A stretch of 64,000 nucleotides of DNA. Source: a virus. Positions 53,909 through 61,774 of this stretch are shown here, piece by piece. The notes below the pieces were generated by a model that saw only the letters and a program-made list of their open reading frames with translations, ran no database searches and was not told where the DNA came from. The stretch lies in IMG/VR virus record IMGVR_UViG_3300042889_002115, positions 1-64,000 of that record, one strand, 5' to 3'. The translations under genes were made by a program, and so were the position numbers. Numbering within the stretch: position 1 is the first letter of the stretch; each line of letters begins with the position of its first letter.

Positions 53909-54139
53909 ATGATAAAGATTACTTCTGGTCGATCCTTTCGAACAATCAAGTCTGGCGATCCTGACTGGCATTTCAGTCCCAATGAATTTACTTTGGTGCC
54001 ACGTGCTGGTTTTGAAATCAGTGAAAAATGTCCAAAAGAATATCGAATGATCCTTGCAGATTGTATCAACTACGGCTGGATCAAACCCGTTGCCCACATG
54101 CAAGATTCTGAATACACCTGGGAGTTATTGAAAAAATGA
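53909..54139 (+). CDS. Small phage protein, function unknown (leaderless message)
   Basis: 76-residue protein, MIKITSGRSFRTIKSGDPDW then PNEFTLVPRAGFEISEKCPK and a tail WIKPVAHMQDSEYTWELLKK. Beta-rich middle, two Cys. The start codon is at the expected transcription start. No family recognised. Overlaps the next gene by 4 bp. Confidence 0.78.
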   Translation: MIKITSGRSFRTIKSGDPDWHFSPNEFTLVPRAGFEISEKCPKEYRMILADCINYGWIKPVAHMQDSEYTWELLKK

Positions 54140-54534
54140 GCATGCACCTACATCATCCTAGTCTTAGTCTTAATGGCAAGCGCAAAGGCAAAGTAAAGTT
54201 TCGCAATGCAGCCGAAGCACAACGAGCACGAGAACTTGACGCCAGCTGGAAAGAGATCCTCAAAGCTCAGGGTGTTGCAGACGAGCAGCGCAAACGTACA
54301 CGGGCCATGAAAGCAGAACCCTTGCAATACAATCTCTCTTCGGTTAATGACCGTGCCAACACACGACACATTCCCAGCCTGGATACAGGACACTCTGGTG
54401 CTTTGCGTACCAAGGATATTCCCAAGTACACCGGCACAAAGATTCTGGGCATTGGTACCATGCACAAATCAAATGCAGTGCCTGTGTTCAGCGAAGAAGA
54501 AGCACATGACATCGCAACCATGCGCCGTGGCTAA
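54136..54534 (+). CDS. Basic phage protein, function unknown
   Basis: 132-residue protein rich in Lys, Arg and Gln: LSLNGKRKGKVKFRNAAEAQ, RARELDASWKEILKAQGVAD, then an apparently unstructured region (NTRHIPSLDTGHSGALRTKD) and GIGTMHKSNAVPVFSEEEAH near the end. Likely nucleic-acid binding or virion-associated, unproven. Recurs in T4-like aquatic phages as a hypothetical protein. Confidence 0.78.
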   Translation: MSMHLHHPSLSLNGKRKGKVKFRNAAEAQRARELDASWKEILKAQGVADEQRKRTRAMKAEPLQYNLSSVNDRANTRHIPSLDTGHSGALRTKDIPKYTGTKILGIGTMHKSNAVPVFSEEEAHDIATMRRG

Positions 54535-54769
54535 ACACACAGTGAGAACGCATTACCCTTGGGCAGAGGTACTGAGTTACTTGCAGGAACATGTGGGTGT
54601 GTTGCTGCATTCTCAACCTATAATATTTTGGCACGGTCGAGGCTGGCACATGAAAGCCGGCACCTCACATAGACAAGTAGCACCAAGAGGCACTGTGGGA
54701 ACTAGTTTTTATGATGTCACCTTTGATGATCCCAAGCAGGCAGTGGCCTTTGCACTAAAGTGGGCATGA
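54527..54769 (+). CDS. LKW-family small protein 5
   Basis: 80-residue member with a GTG start inside the preceding gene end. AEVLSYLQEHVGVLLHSQ-like helix and FWHGRGWHMKAGTSHRQ; the end FYDVTFDDPKQAVAFALKWA is the family signature. First of three consecutive paralogues coupled by overlaps. Function unknown. Confidence 0.7.
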   Translation: MAKHTVRTHYPWAEVLSYLQEHVGVLLHSQPIIFWHGRGWHMKAGTSHRQVAPRGTVGTSFYDVTFDDPKQAVAFALKWA

Positions 54770-54933
54770 AATTTTTCCGTAAAGTAAAAATACCCGAAGC
54801 ATACGCTCGTATAGAGTGGTGTCGTATGACGTTGGGTCGCGAGCGCAAAAGTGGCAATTGGTGGCGTCATCGAGGACATATCTACTTCAAAGATGAACAA
54901 GCATTTGTATTTTACACATTGAAATGGGCATGA
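54766..54933 (+). CDS. LKW-family small protein 6
   Basis: 55-residue member: MKFFRKVKIPEAYARIEWCR (family helix with Trp-Cys-Arg), a NWWRHRGHIYF strand and the end FKDEQAFVFYTLKWA. Coupled by ATGA at both ends. Function unknown. Confidence 0.72.
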   Translation: MKFFRKVKIPEAYARIEWCRMTLGRERKSGNWWRHRGHIYFKDEQAFVFYTLKWA

Positions 54934-55253
54934 TAAAGAAACAAGCCATTGCTGCGGGCAGACAATTTGGTAAGACTGGTTTGACAACCGACCAAATTTG
55001 GTGGAACGACATGTGGAACAACACTCCACGACTCGAAACTGGCTATGCCTTCAATCAACCCAAATGGCCCTATTGGGTCAAGCCGTGTAACTACTCTGCC
55101 GAAGAGTGGTTGGATATGACTAATTGGATGGTAGAAACATTTGGTGATACTGACTGGTCTACTCCCGGTGGGCGCTGGGTAGGCAGCGATAGAAAATTCT
55201 GGTTCCGTGATGCAGCCGATAGAACCTTGTTCTTGTTGAAATGGTCACGATGA
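54930..55253 (+). CDS. LKW-family protein 7 (long form)
   Basis: 107-residue member with an extra N-terminal region (AAGRQFGKTGLTTDQIWWND then YAFNQPKWPYWVKPCNYSAE), the helix EEWLDMTNWMVETFGD and the end FWFRDAADRTLFLLKWSR. An ATG two codons earlier exists, but 54930 is coupled to the preceding stop. Function unknown. Confidence 0.76.
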   Translation: MIKKQAIAAGRQFGKTGLTTDQIWWNDMWNNTPRLETGYAFNQPKWPYWVKPCNYSAEEWLDMTNWMVETFGDTDWSTPGGRWVGSDRKFWFRDAADRTLFLLKWSR

Positions 55254-56074
55254 ACAGGTGGGCCAAGTTACTGGCAACATCAGCCTTGATCATGTGCGGA
55301 AATGTGCAAGCCAAGCCAAGTATCTGGGTGTACAATCAAACTCAAGACACAATTGTTTTCAATCAAAATGTCAACACAGTTAGACCAATTGCATCTATTA
55401 CCAAATTGATGACAGCCATGGTGGCCTTGGACCATGACCCTGCGCTTGCTCGTAGCATAAAACTCATCAACCGTGTGGGCAGTAGCTTGCCAAACGGGCA
55501 TTACACTCGACGTCAGTTGTTTGATGCTATGCTGGTACGCAGTGACAACGCAGCAGCCGAAACACTGGCAGAAGACTTTCCCGGCGGCAGAGCGGCTTTT
55601 GTCCGAGCCATGAATCGTCGGGCTCGTGCCCTGGGCATGACCGGCACTAGATTTCAAGATCCCTCAGGACTGAGCCGAAGCAATGTGGGCACCGCAGGAG
55701 ACATAGGCACCTTGGTCACAGCCGCTGGCAAATACGCACTCATACGAGAAATCAGTGTGCAGCAACAAGTTCGGATTGAGTCACACTTTAAACAGCGTGT
55801 TCGAATCATTTCTTTGCCCAATACCAATCAGCCCGTGTTGTTTAGTTTTGACAACATACAGGTCAGCAAAACAGGATTTACTAATCCTGCTGGTTGGTGT
55901 GTGGCTCTGCTGGTGGAACGCAACAAGCAGACATTTGCTGTGGTGGTATTGGGGTCCGAAAACAAGTCTCGCAGACTTGACACAGTAAGAAATCTAATGT
56001 ATAATCATATTAATGATGCAGCAGAATTGCCCGCGGTGGACGATCCCAGCATCATACCGGAGATAAGATGGTAG
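55250..56074 (+). CDS. D-alanyl-D-alanine carboxypeptidase/endopeptidase (serine type, PBP7-like)
   Basis: 274-residue periplasmic penicillin-binding-type peptidase. Signal-like start (LLATSALIMCGNVQAKPS); active-site SITK (Ser49-Lys52), SDN, and KTG in QVSKTGFTNPAG. Acts on peptidoglycan cross-links or stem peptides. The start at 55250 is coupled to the preceding gene; an earlier ATG at 55241 is possible. With the SleB-like hydrolase at 53 kb it gives a second wall-modifying enzyme, perhaps for late remodelling or lysis. Confidence 0.9.
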   Translation: MNRWAKLLATSALIMCGNVQAKPSIWVYNQTQDTIVFNQNVNTVRPIASITKLMTAMVALDHDPALARSIKLINRVGSSLPNGHYTRRQLFDAMLVRSDNAAAETLAEDFPGGRAAFVRAMNRRARALGMTGTRFQDPSGLSRSNVGTAGDIGTLVTAAGKYALIREISVQQQVRIESHFKQRVRIISLPNTNQPVLFSFDNIQVSKTGFTNPAGWCVALLVERNKQTFAVVVLGSENKSRRLDTVRNLMYNHINDAAELPAVDDPSIIPEIRW

Positions 56075-56457
56075 AAAATAAATTGTCAATTTGGGAACAG
56101 CAAGAAATTGTGCGACTGCTCAAGGGAGCGCCAGGCACACAGTATCAAGCAGCAGATGATGCCAACAAAATGATCATGCGAGATTGGATAAAGAGTTTGC
56201 TGCAAGCATCCACAATTACAGTACAGTTTACCAAGGCTGATGGCACGGTACGGGACATGCAATGCACACTAAATCCTGAACAACTGCCAGACATGGTCAC
56301 AACCGGCCCGGTGGACGGTATTGTTGTGGAATCTGCCAGGCCTCGAAAAGTACCTGATCCACACAGTTTGCGAGTGTTTGATGTAGAAAAACAAGAATGG
56401 CGCAGTTTTAGATTTGATCGTTTGCTCAAGATCACAGCTGAACTAAAGTTTGAATGA
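56068..56457 (+). CDS. DUF2693-like SH3-type phage protein
   Basis: 129-residue protein. TITVQFTKADGTVRDMQCTL and LRVFDVEKQEWRSFRFDRLL are the conserved strands of the DUF2693 family, a small SH3-like barrel found in many T4-like phages. Proposed DNA- or protein-binding, unproven. Overlaps both neighbours. Confidence 0.78.
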   Translation: MVENKLSIWEQQEIVRLLKGAPGTQYQAADDANKMIMRDWIKSLLQASTITVQFTKADGTVRDMQCTLNPEQLPDMVTTGPVDGIVVESARPRKVPDPHSLRVFDVEKQEWRSFRFDRLLKITAELKFE

Positions 56458-56885
56458 GACACTTGTATTTTGCATATGGCATGAATACACACCTAGATCA
56501 AATGGCTCAGCGTTGTCCTGGTGCCGAAGTTGTGGGCGTGGCTGAGCTACAGGACTATGCTCTAGAGTTTGCTTACCACTGCAATGTCACCCCTGTGCCC
56601 GGATCAAGCGTGCCAGGTCTGCTGTGGACCATAACTGATCAGGATCTGGAAGCACTGGATTGGGTCGAAGGATATCCTGTCTATTACGATCGTTTACAAG
56701 TGCCAGTTGCGGTCAACGGGATTGTACTCAACGCTGTGGTGTATGTTATGACGGGCAAAACACAGCCATGCCCGCCCGGACAGGGATACTTGGACCTGGT
56801 GCGAACTGGCTATGCCCAGAACAAAATAAATCAAACACAGCTGGATCTGGCATTAAATAAAAGCTATGAACTATACACTGTTTAA
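56454..56885 (+). CDS. Gamma-glutamylcyclotransferase-like protein
   Basis: 143-residue AIG2/GGCT-fold protein. [18 protein letters not shown] is the substrate loop and [19 protein letters not shown] contains the Glu near the active site. Enzymes of this fold release 5-oxoproline from gamma-glutamyl amines. Role in the phage unknown. Overlaps the preceding gene by 4 bp and ends 2 bp before infA. Confidence 0.86.
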   Translation: MRHLYFAYGMNTHLDQMAQRCPGAEVVGVAELQDYALEFAYHCNVTPVPGSSVPGLLWTITDQDLEALDWVEGYPVYYDRLQVPVAVNGIVLNAVVYVMTGKTQPCPPGQGYLDLVRTGYAQNKINQTQLDLALNKSYELYTV

Positions 56886-56887
56886 CT

Positions 56888-57106
56888 GTGGCTAAAGAAA
56901 CGACCATCAACATGGAAGGTAAAGTGGAAGAAATTCTTCCGGCTGCTATGTTCCGCATCCGACTGGACGTGAATCAAAGCATGGTCCTGGGTCATCTAAG
57001 TGGCCGCATGCGAACCAACAACATCAAGGTACTGCTGGGAGATCGTGTGGAAATGGAATTTTCACCATACGATCTCACTCGTGGGCGTATTACCCGTCGC
57101 AAATAA
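56888..57106 (+). CDS. infA: Translation initiation factor IF-1
   Basis: 72-residue OB-fold IF-1: [20 protein letters not shown], then [20 protein letters not shown] and the hallmark end [15 protein letters not shown]. Full length, all landmarks present. IF-1 occupies the ribosomal A site during initiation. GTG start. Phage-encoded IF-1 could bias translation to phage messages, including the leaderless ones in this window. Confidence 0.93.
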   Translation: MAKETTINMEGKVEEILPAAMFRIRLDVNQSMVLGHLSGRMRTNNIKVLLGDRVEMEFSPYDLTRGRITRRK

Positions 57107-57114
57107 ATACTAGT

Positions 57115-57663
57115 ATGACCATCAGACAAACCATTGACCTAATAGAAGCGTCCACTCGCCCGGCCAAGCTGGAAACCACTCCTTTGCCCTATGGCGAAAA
57201 GGATCTGGACCCTGTATTGAGTGCAGACAGCATCAACTATCACTACGGCCACCTGGCCCGGGGCTATGCCAAACGCTACAATGCAGGAGAAGGCAATGCA
57301 GATTTTAATCGTGCTGGTAGTTTTCTACACAATAAATTTTTCCCCCAGCTTAGGGCTCCCAAGGGCGCCAATCGTCCCAGGGGAGCAGTACTTGAACTTA
57401 TAGAGACCAACTTCAAAACATACGAAGACTTCAAAGAAGAGTTCAAACAAACTGCCATGAAGATCCAAGGATCAGGCTGGGTGTATTTGAGCACAGGTGG
57501 AGCAATCAAAACAATTGCCAACCATGCAGTTCGTACTGATATCTGTGTGCTGGTGGACTGGTGGGAACATGTGTGGGCCACAGATTACCAGTGGGACAAA
57601 GAAGCATACCTTGATAATATCTGGAAGATTATCAACTGGGACGTTTGCAACGAAAGACTGTAA
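57115..57663 (+). CDS. Superoxide dismutase (Fe/Mn)
   Basis: 182-residue Fe/Mn superoxide dismutase. Metal ligands: His in [15 protein letters not shown], His in SFLHNKFFP, then Asp and His in [15 protein letters not shown]. Interface and C-terminal parts are normal. It converts superoxide to peroxide, which the phage peroxiredoxin (10.4 kb) could remove. A TAATG overlap links it to the ErpA-like gene. Whether Fe or Mn is bound cannot be told. Confidence 0.93.
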   Translation: MTIRQTIDLIEASTRPAKLETTPLPYGEKDLDPVLSADSINYHYGHLARGYAKRYNAGEGNADFNRAGSFLHNKFFPQLRAPKGANRPRGAVLELIETNFKTYEDFKEEFKQTAMKIQGSGWVYLSTGGAIKTIANHAVRTDICVLVDWWEHVWATDYQWDKEAYLDNIWKIINWDVCNERL

Positions 57664-57983
57664 TGAATATTTTACCTGGTGCTGTGACCAAACTTCAAGA
57701 ATTGTTTGCTGAAGAAAACAATCCCAATCTCAAACTTCGTGTGTTTGTGCAAGGTGGCGGCTGTTCAGGATTCAGCTATGGATTCACATTTGACGAAGTT
57801 CAAGCTGAAGACGACTTTGACTTTGTGGCTGAAGACGTCAAGGTTCTGGTAGATGCCATGAGCATGCAGTATCTTCAAGGTTCTGATATTGACTACAAGG
57901 AAGATGCCATGGGCTCCAGCTTTGTGATCAACAATCCTCAAGCGGCCAGCACCTGCGGCTGCGGATCAAGTTTTAGCGTTTAA
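57663..57983 (+). CDS. Iron-sulphur carrier protein (ErpA/IscA-type)
   Basis: 106-residue A-type carrier: [19 protein letters not shown], then [20 protein letters not shown] and the C-terminal CGCGSSFSV; the three Cys bind the cluster. ATG at 57663 overlaps the SOD stop; an upstream in-frame start lies in SOD. It inserts iron-sulphur clusters into apoproteins, perhaps phage enzymes such as the radical SAM protein, or repairs host ones after oxidative damage. Overlaps the convergent gene by 18 bp. Confidence 0.93.
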   Translation: MNILPGAVTKLQELFAEENNPNLKLRVFVQGGGCSGFSYGFTFDEVQAEDDFDFVAEDVKVLVDAMSMQYLQGSDIDYKEDAMGSSFVINNPQAASTCGCGSSFSV

Positions 57984-58172
57984 CCAAGCGGTGTACTCTG
58001 TTGCAAGAGGATGTGTCAGCACTTGCTGACCAGTTGCATGACCAATCAGTGGCAATCCTGGCATGATTTTATCTAGTAACGTGGCATGTTCAGAAATTAT
58101 CTGAAACAATACATGTTTCTCATCTTGCGGTAATCCAATGATAGTCTGGGTAATGGTCGGTATTGTGTACAT
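57966..58172 (-). CDS. Small phage protein, function unknown
   Basis: 68-residue protein, [40 protein letters not shown] and [16 protein letters not shown]. Helical, resembles short proteins next to fibre genes. Convergent with the ErpA-like gene and 2 bp downstream of the glycine-rich adhesin. Confidence 0.7.
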   Translation of the reverse strand: MYTIPTITQTIIGLPQDEKHVLFQIISEHATLLDKIMPGLPLIGHATGQQVLTHPLATEYTAWLNAKT

Positions 58173-58174
58173 TT

Positions 58175-60010
58175 TTATTTCCGTGTAAATAATTTTCCTA
58201 GCCCGGCAACTGTCCTGAGAGCCACAAATACTGGTATAAGCATCAGTCCCTTGCCAAACCCAGCTGGACGTTTACTTGGACCCATCACCCGCTGCCAGAC
58301 ACCAACTACTTTACATATTGGAGTTCCCACAGCCATTATGGCTTTGCCTGTTGCATTACTTGATTCTCTACAACCCATTTGATAGGCCATTTCTTCGGCC
58401 CAGGGTGTGGCAATTTCTTGTGCCCAACTGGTTGACCAACGTTGAGTAATTTCACGTCTACGTTGCTCTGACAACCAAGGCATCATGTTGGGACCATTGC
58501 CGTCCATCCAGTCAACCACAATTTCTGCCCAGGCACGATATCCGTTGTAAAGGTCTGGATGGGATTTCACTAGATCCGCACCAAATGCTTGATCGGCTTC
58601 GTAGATCTCTTTGCTCATTAATCCAAGCTCGTGTAGTTTGGTACAAATGATCTTGCCGCCGCCACCACCGCCACCTTGGCCCCCTATTCCTTCTCTTGGG
58701 TTTATGCCAAATCGACCTGGCACGTTGCTGAATCCTGGTGCTTCAGATCCGTTGATAGTAGCCCAGTCCCCGTCTTTTTTAATATAAGTTGATTGTACCG
58801 GTTGCCAAACGTTGTTTAATTTTACATAAGTTTGAGTCACTGGTTGGAAAGATACACCGTCATGCACAAAAGTTCCTGGTACTTCAAATTCAAAAACTGC
58901 AAAGCCTGGCACTCCACCGCCACCACCAAAGGATCCGCCCCGACCGGCCCTACCGGGATAGTAAGAGTTGGTTGTGCCGCCAGGTTGAAGGCCCACAGGA
59001 TCTTGAAAATCACCTGAACTCAGACCAAATGCACCTGCAAATCCTCCTGTGTCACCGCCTGGAGTAGTTCCGCCATTGCCGCCAGCCCAGCCCCCACCAC
59101 CACCACCACCGCCGCCACCGTCTCCTGATTTGTTGGTACCGTTTTGTCCAGCATTATCTCCTACTGCGGCCTGACCACGATCTCCTGGCGCAGTTTGACC
59201 TATTGCTGCGCCAGTATTGCCACCGCCACCACCACCTGCACCGCCACCTGCTGCGCCAATTGGCACACCATTTAGTAAAATCACAGTACCGCCACCACCA
59301 CCACCGCCAGCGCCCGAAGTACCAGAGCCGCCTGCGTTGCCACCACGACCGCCACTGTAGGCGACGCCTTGGTTGATAGTCAATGCCACAGCTCCTGGTC
59401 CGCCAGTGTTGGTTCCTAAAATTCTTATGGAATGATTGCCTGCAGACACCGGTATGCTGATAGTGAATTCGTTAGTATAGTTGTTGGCAAAAAACGCTGA
59501 TGTGCCGTCAATAAAAAATTGAGCAGAGTTGTCAGCTGATGCTGTAAATTGATAGTCGCCTGACACTGGAAAATTCACAGTGTAGGTTCGATCAAATACA
59601 GCCGCACTAGTTGGGTTTACCCAAACACCGTAGGTGTTTAAGAATGTGCAATAGGCTGAATTGAACTGTTTGAATACTGGCGGGCTAGCAGCATTGTCAA
59701 TGGTGTTAAAATCGCTTGATTCAAGGAGACTGGCCCCAGCAAAACCACCGCCTGCGCCACGTTGTCCACTTGCACCCGGCCCACCGCCTTCGCCAACTGC
59801 AACCTCAAGCACATCGCCAACATTGATGGTAAATTGCACTGGTGTGAATCCGGCGCCACATCCGTTCCCGCCTCGGTTAGAGTCATTGCCACCACCACCA
59901 CCACCGCCTCCCCATAGATAAGCAGTTACTGGAACGTTGTTACCTTGCGCCCAGATCAACTGTTGCAAAGAGCCAGTATAGCCGGCTGGTCTGACTACGA
60001 TTTTTCCCAT
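58175..60010 (-). CDS. Glycine-rich adhesin/tail-fibre tip protein
   Basis: 611-residue protein. Residues 30-75 and 220-370 are glycine-rich with long Gly runs (up to eleven Gly), as in the polyglycine sandwich of gp38-type fibre-tip adhesins; residues 110-220 look like a PA14-like ligand-binding insert (VFDRTYTVNFPVSGDYQFTA, FFIDGTSAFFANNYTNEFTI). A C-terminal helical domain (VVDWMDGNGPNMMPWLSEQR) ends in a hydrophobic/basic tail. It likely sits at a fibre tip and recognises the host, next to the repeat fibre gene upstream. Host receptor unknown. Confidence 0.82.
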   Translation of the reverse strand: MGKIVVRPAGYTGSLQQLIWAQGNNVPVTAYLWGGGGGGGGNDSNRGGNGCGAGFTPVQFTINVGDVLEVAVGEGGGPGASGQRGAGGGFAGASLLESSDFNTIDNAASPPVFKQFNSAYCTFLNTYGVWVNPTSAAVFDRTYTVNFPVSGDYQFTASADNSAQFFIDGTSAFFANNYTNEFTISIPVSAGNHSIRILGTNTGGPGAVALTINQGVAYSGGRGGNAGGSGTSGAGGGGGGGTVILLNGVPIGAAGGGAGGGGGGNTGAAIGQTAPGDRGQAAVGDNAGQNGTNKSGDGGGGGGGGGGWAGGNGGTTPGGDTGGFAGAFGLSSGDFQDPVGLQPGGTTNSYYPGRAGRGGSFGGGGGVPGFAVFEFEVPGTFVHDGVSFQPVTQTYVKLNNVWQPVQSTYIKKDGDWATINGSEAPGFSNVPGRFGINPREGIGGQGGGGGGGKIICTKLHELGLMSKEIYEADQAFGADLVKSHPDLYNGYRAWAEIVVDWMDGNGPNMMPWLSEQRRREITQRWSTSWAQEIATPWAEEMAYQMGCRESSNATGKAIMAVGTPICKVVGVWQRVMGPSKRPAGFGKGLMLIPVFVALRTVAGLGKLFTRK

Positions 60011-60013
60011 ATA

Positions 60014-61684
60014 TTAAATTTGATACCAAATGTCACCGTCTTGTCCGCCTGTGGGCGATGATGTACTTACATAACGTGTGCCGTATCCATTACTATTGGT
60101 GGCGATGCTTAGTGTACGATCAGTAACAAGACTACCGCCGCCAGCAAGGCCAGCACCTGCTATAATTTGTGTACTACTTCCAGCAGCAGCAAGACTGGTT
60201 CTTGCACCTGCAGCAGTGTTGGCTCCGGTTCCGCCATCGGCTATGGCCAAAGAAATAATACCACTGATGGAGCCACTGGTAATAGTTACATTGGCACCAT
60301 TGAACTGAGTAATCCCTACCATGGTGCCGCCTGTGATTCCCACAGCATTGGCATTTTGTGTTGAGATACTGCCAAGTCCAAGTCCTGCCCGTGCACCTGG
60401 TTGGTCGGTGCCGCTTGTGCCACCCGACGACACTGCTAGTGGGGTATTGAGTCCAGAAATATTGCCACCAATGATATTGATGTTGTCTGCATTTTGCGTA
60501 GACACAGTGCCCAACCCAATATTTATACGAGCATTGGCAGCATTGGTGGCACCCGTGCCACCAGATATTATTGCAAGTGGAGACGTTAGATTGCTAATAG
60601 CACTATTGGTAATAGAAATGTTATCTAAGGTACCACCGGTGATAGTAATTTCGCCTGAATTTTGAGTAGCAATATTTCCCAGCCCTAGATTGATCCTGGC
60701 ATCAGCAGCAGTATTTGAACCAGTTCCTCCAAATGCAATCGACAGCGGAGAAATACCTGTGATGGTTCCGCCTGTGATGGCTACTGCGTTAGAATTTTGC
60801 TGACTCATTGTGGGCAAGTTTGAAGCTGTTTGTTGCACAAACTGTGTAGTAGCAATTTGAGTTGTACTGGTTCCCACTGCAGCAGTGGGTGCAATGGGTG
60901 TGCCTGTAAATGCAGGACTGACTTTTTCGCCTTGCACAAAAGCAGTTGTTGCAATTCTGGTACTAGAGTCACCTGTAGCGGCTGTGGTAGCAGTGGGAGT
61001 ACCAGTTAATACAGGACTAATTTTTTGTAACTGAACAAACTCTGTAGTGGCCAACTGTGTGGTATTGGCAGTGGCAGTTGCAGTGGGCGCTGTGGGTATG
61101 CCTGCAAATTGCGGGCCAGCTGTGACAAAAGCTGTAGTGGCCAACTGTGTGGTGTTGGTTCCCGCAGCGGCTGTGGGCGCTGTGGGTATGCCTGCAAATT
61201 GCGGGCCAGCTGTGACAAAAGCTGTAGTGGCCAACTGTGTGGTGTTGGTTCCCGCAGCGGCTGTGGGTGCAACAGGCACACCGACAAATTGCGGGCTGTT
61301 GGTCACAAAAGCAGTGGTAGCCACCTGGGTAGTGGCTGTGCCTGCGGCTGCTGTGGGTGCAGTGGGGGTGCCCGTAAATGCAGGGCTGACTTTTTGTAGT
61401 TGCACATATTCTTGTGTAGCCAGTGGAATCCACGCATTGCCTGAGCCGTATGTGGAAATCACATCTATAGCATTGTTGTACCACAGTTGTCCCAGTATGG
61501 GTTGCAAAGGTGCAGTACTGTTGGCAAAGTTTTCCAACAAAAACACATAGTTTTCGTTTTCAAAAGTACCGTAGTCAGTAAGGGCTCGTCCTACCAAAGA
61601 TAGGTCTGTGGCAGTGGTGTTTACTGTGCCATCTGCTACTACTGCAATGACTTGCCCGCGGCTGTTGTTGATAATATATGACAT
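60014..61684 (-). CDS. Tail fibre protein with 30-residue repeats
   Basis: 556-residue fibre protein. Start is the ATG at 61684 with a GGAG site (reads MSYIINNSRGQVIAVVADG), not the longer open frame upstream. Residues 100-280 consist of repeats of the form TGTPTAPTAAAGTxTTQxAT with ATTAFV ends; then Asn/Gly/Thr-rich segments with ITGGTITGISPLSIAFGGTG-type motifs typical of fibre shafts, ending in GGQDGDIWYQI. Trimeric fibre shaft likely; the glycine-rich tip gene follows. Confidence 0.88.
   Translation of the reverse strand: MSYIINNSRGQVIAVVADGTVNTTATDLSLVGRALTDYGTFENENYVFLLENFANSTAPLQPILGQLWYNNAIDVISTYGSGNAWIPLATQEYVQLQKVSPAFTGTPTAPTAAAGTATTQVATTAFVTNSPQFVGVPVAPTAAAGTNTTQLATTAFVTAGPQFAGIPTAPTAAAGTNTTQLATTAFVTAGPQFAGIPTAPTATATANTTQLATTEFVQLQKISPVLTGTPTATTAATGDSSTRIATTAFVQGEKVSPAFTGTPIAPTAAVGTSTTQIATTQFVQQTASNLPTMSQQNSNAVAITGGTITGISPLSIAFGGTGSNTAADARINLGLGNIATQNSGEITITGGTLDNISITNSAISNLTSPLAIISGGTGATNAANARINIGLGTVSTQNADNINIIGGNISGLNTPLAVSSGGTSGTDQPGARAGLGLGSISTQNANAVGITGGTMVGITQFNGANVTITSGSISGIISLAIADGGTGANTAAGARTSLAAAGSSTQIIAGAGLAGGGSLVTDRTLSIATNSNGYGTRYVSTSSPTGGQDGDIWYQI
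61085..61264 (-). repeat. Exact 90-bp tandem duplication in the fibre gene
   Basis: Two identical 90-bp units (61085-61174 and 61175-61264) coding one 30-residue shaft repeat each; flanking copies in the array are diverged, so this is a recent duplication. Confidence 0.85.
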
Positions 61685-61702
61685 TAATTGCTCCGAATAC
61701 GT

Positions 61703-61710
61703 GTATTTAG
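61703..61710 (-). promoter_or_regulatory. Late-type promoter box (fibre)
   Basis: Reads CTAAATAC on the minus strand, 19 bp upstream of the start at 61684. Confidence 0.5.
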
Positions 61711-61746
61711 TACTTGACAGGTTGTTGCTGTAGCACAAAACTTTTG

Positions 61747-61754
61747 GTAAATAC
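61747..61754 (+). promoter_or_regulatory. Late-type promoter box (long fibre)
   Basis: GTAAATAC, 21 bp upstream of the ATG at 61775; faces the minus-strand box, so the two fibre genes share one divergent late region. Confidence 0.5.
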
Positions 61755-61774
61755 AATCAACAGGAATTTCAAAC

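Noticed and set aside
57103-57110. ATAAATAC as late promoter of the SOD gene
   Set aside because: Only 4 bp before the ATG, too close for transcription to start before the codon; probably chance.
60830-61400. Regular repeats that might suggest a CRISPR array
   Set aside because: They lie in frame inside a fibre gene, have a 90-bp period with no variable spacers, and code for a 30-residue shaft repeat.
61047-61550. Ala/Val-rich plus-strand frame opposite the fibre gene
   Set aside because: Mirror of the repeat array on the coding strand; no ribosome site.
61714-61742. TTGACA at 61714 as sigma70 promoter for the long fibre
   Set aside because: The -10 at the right distance is AAAACT; the late-type box fits better.
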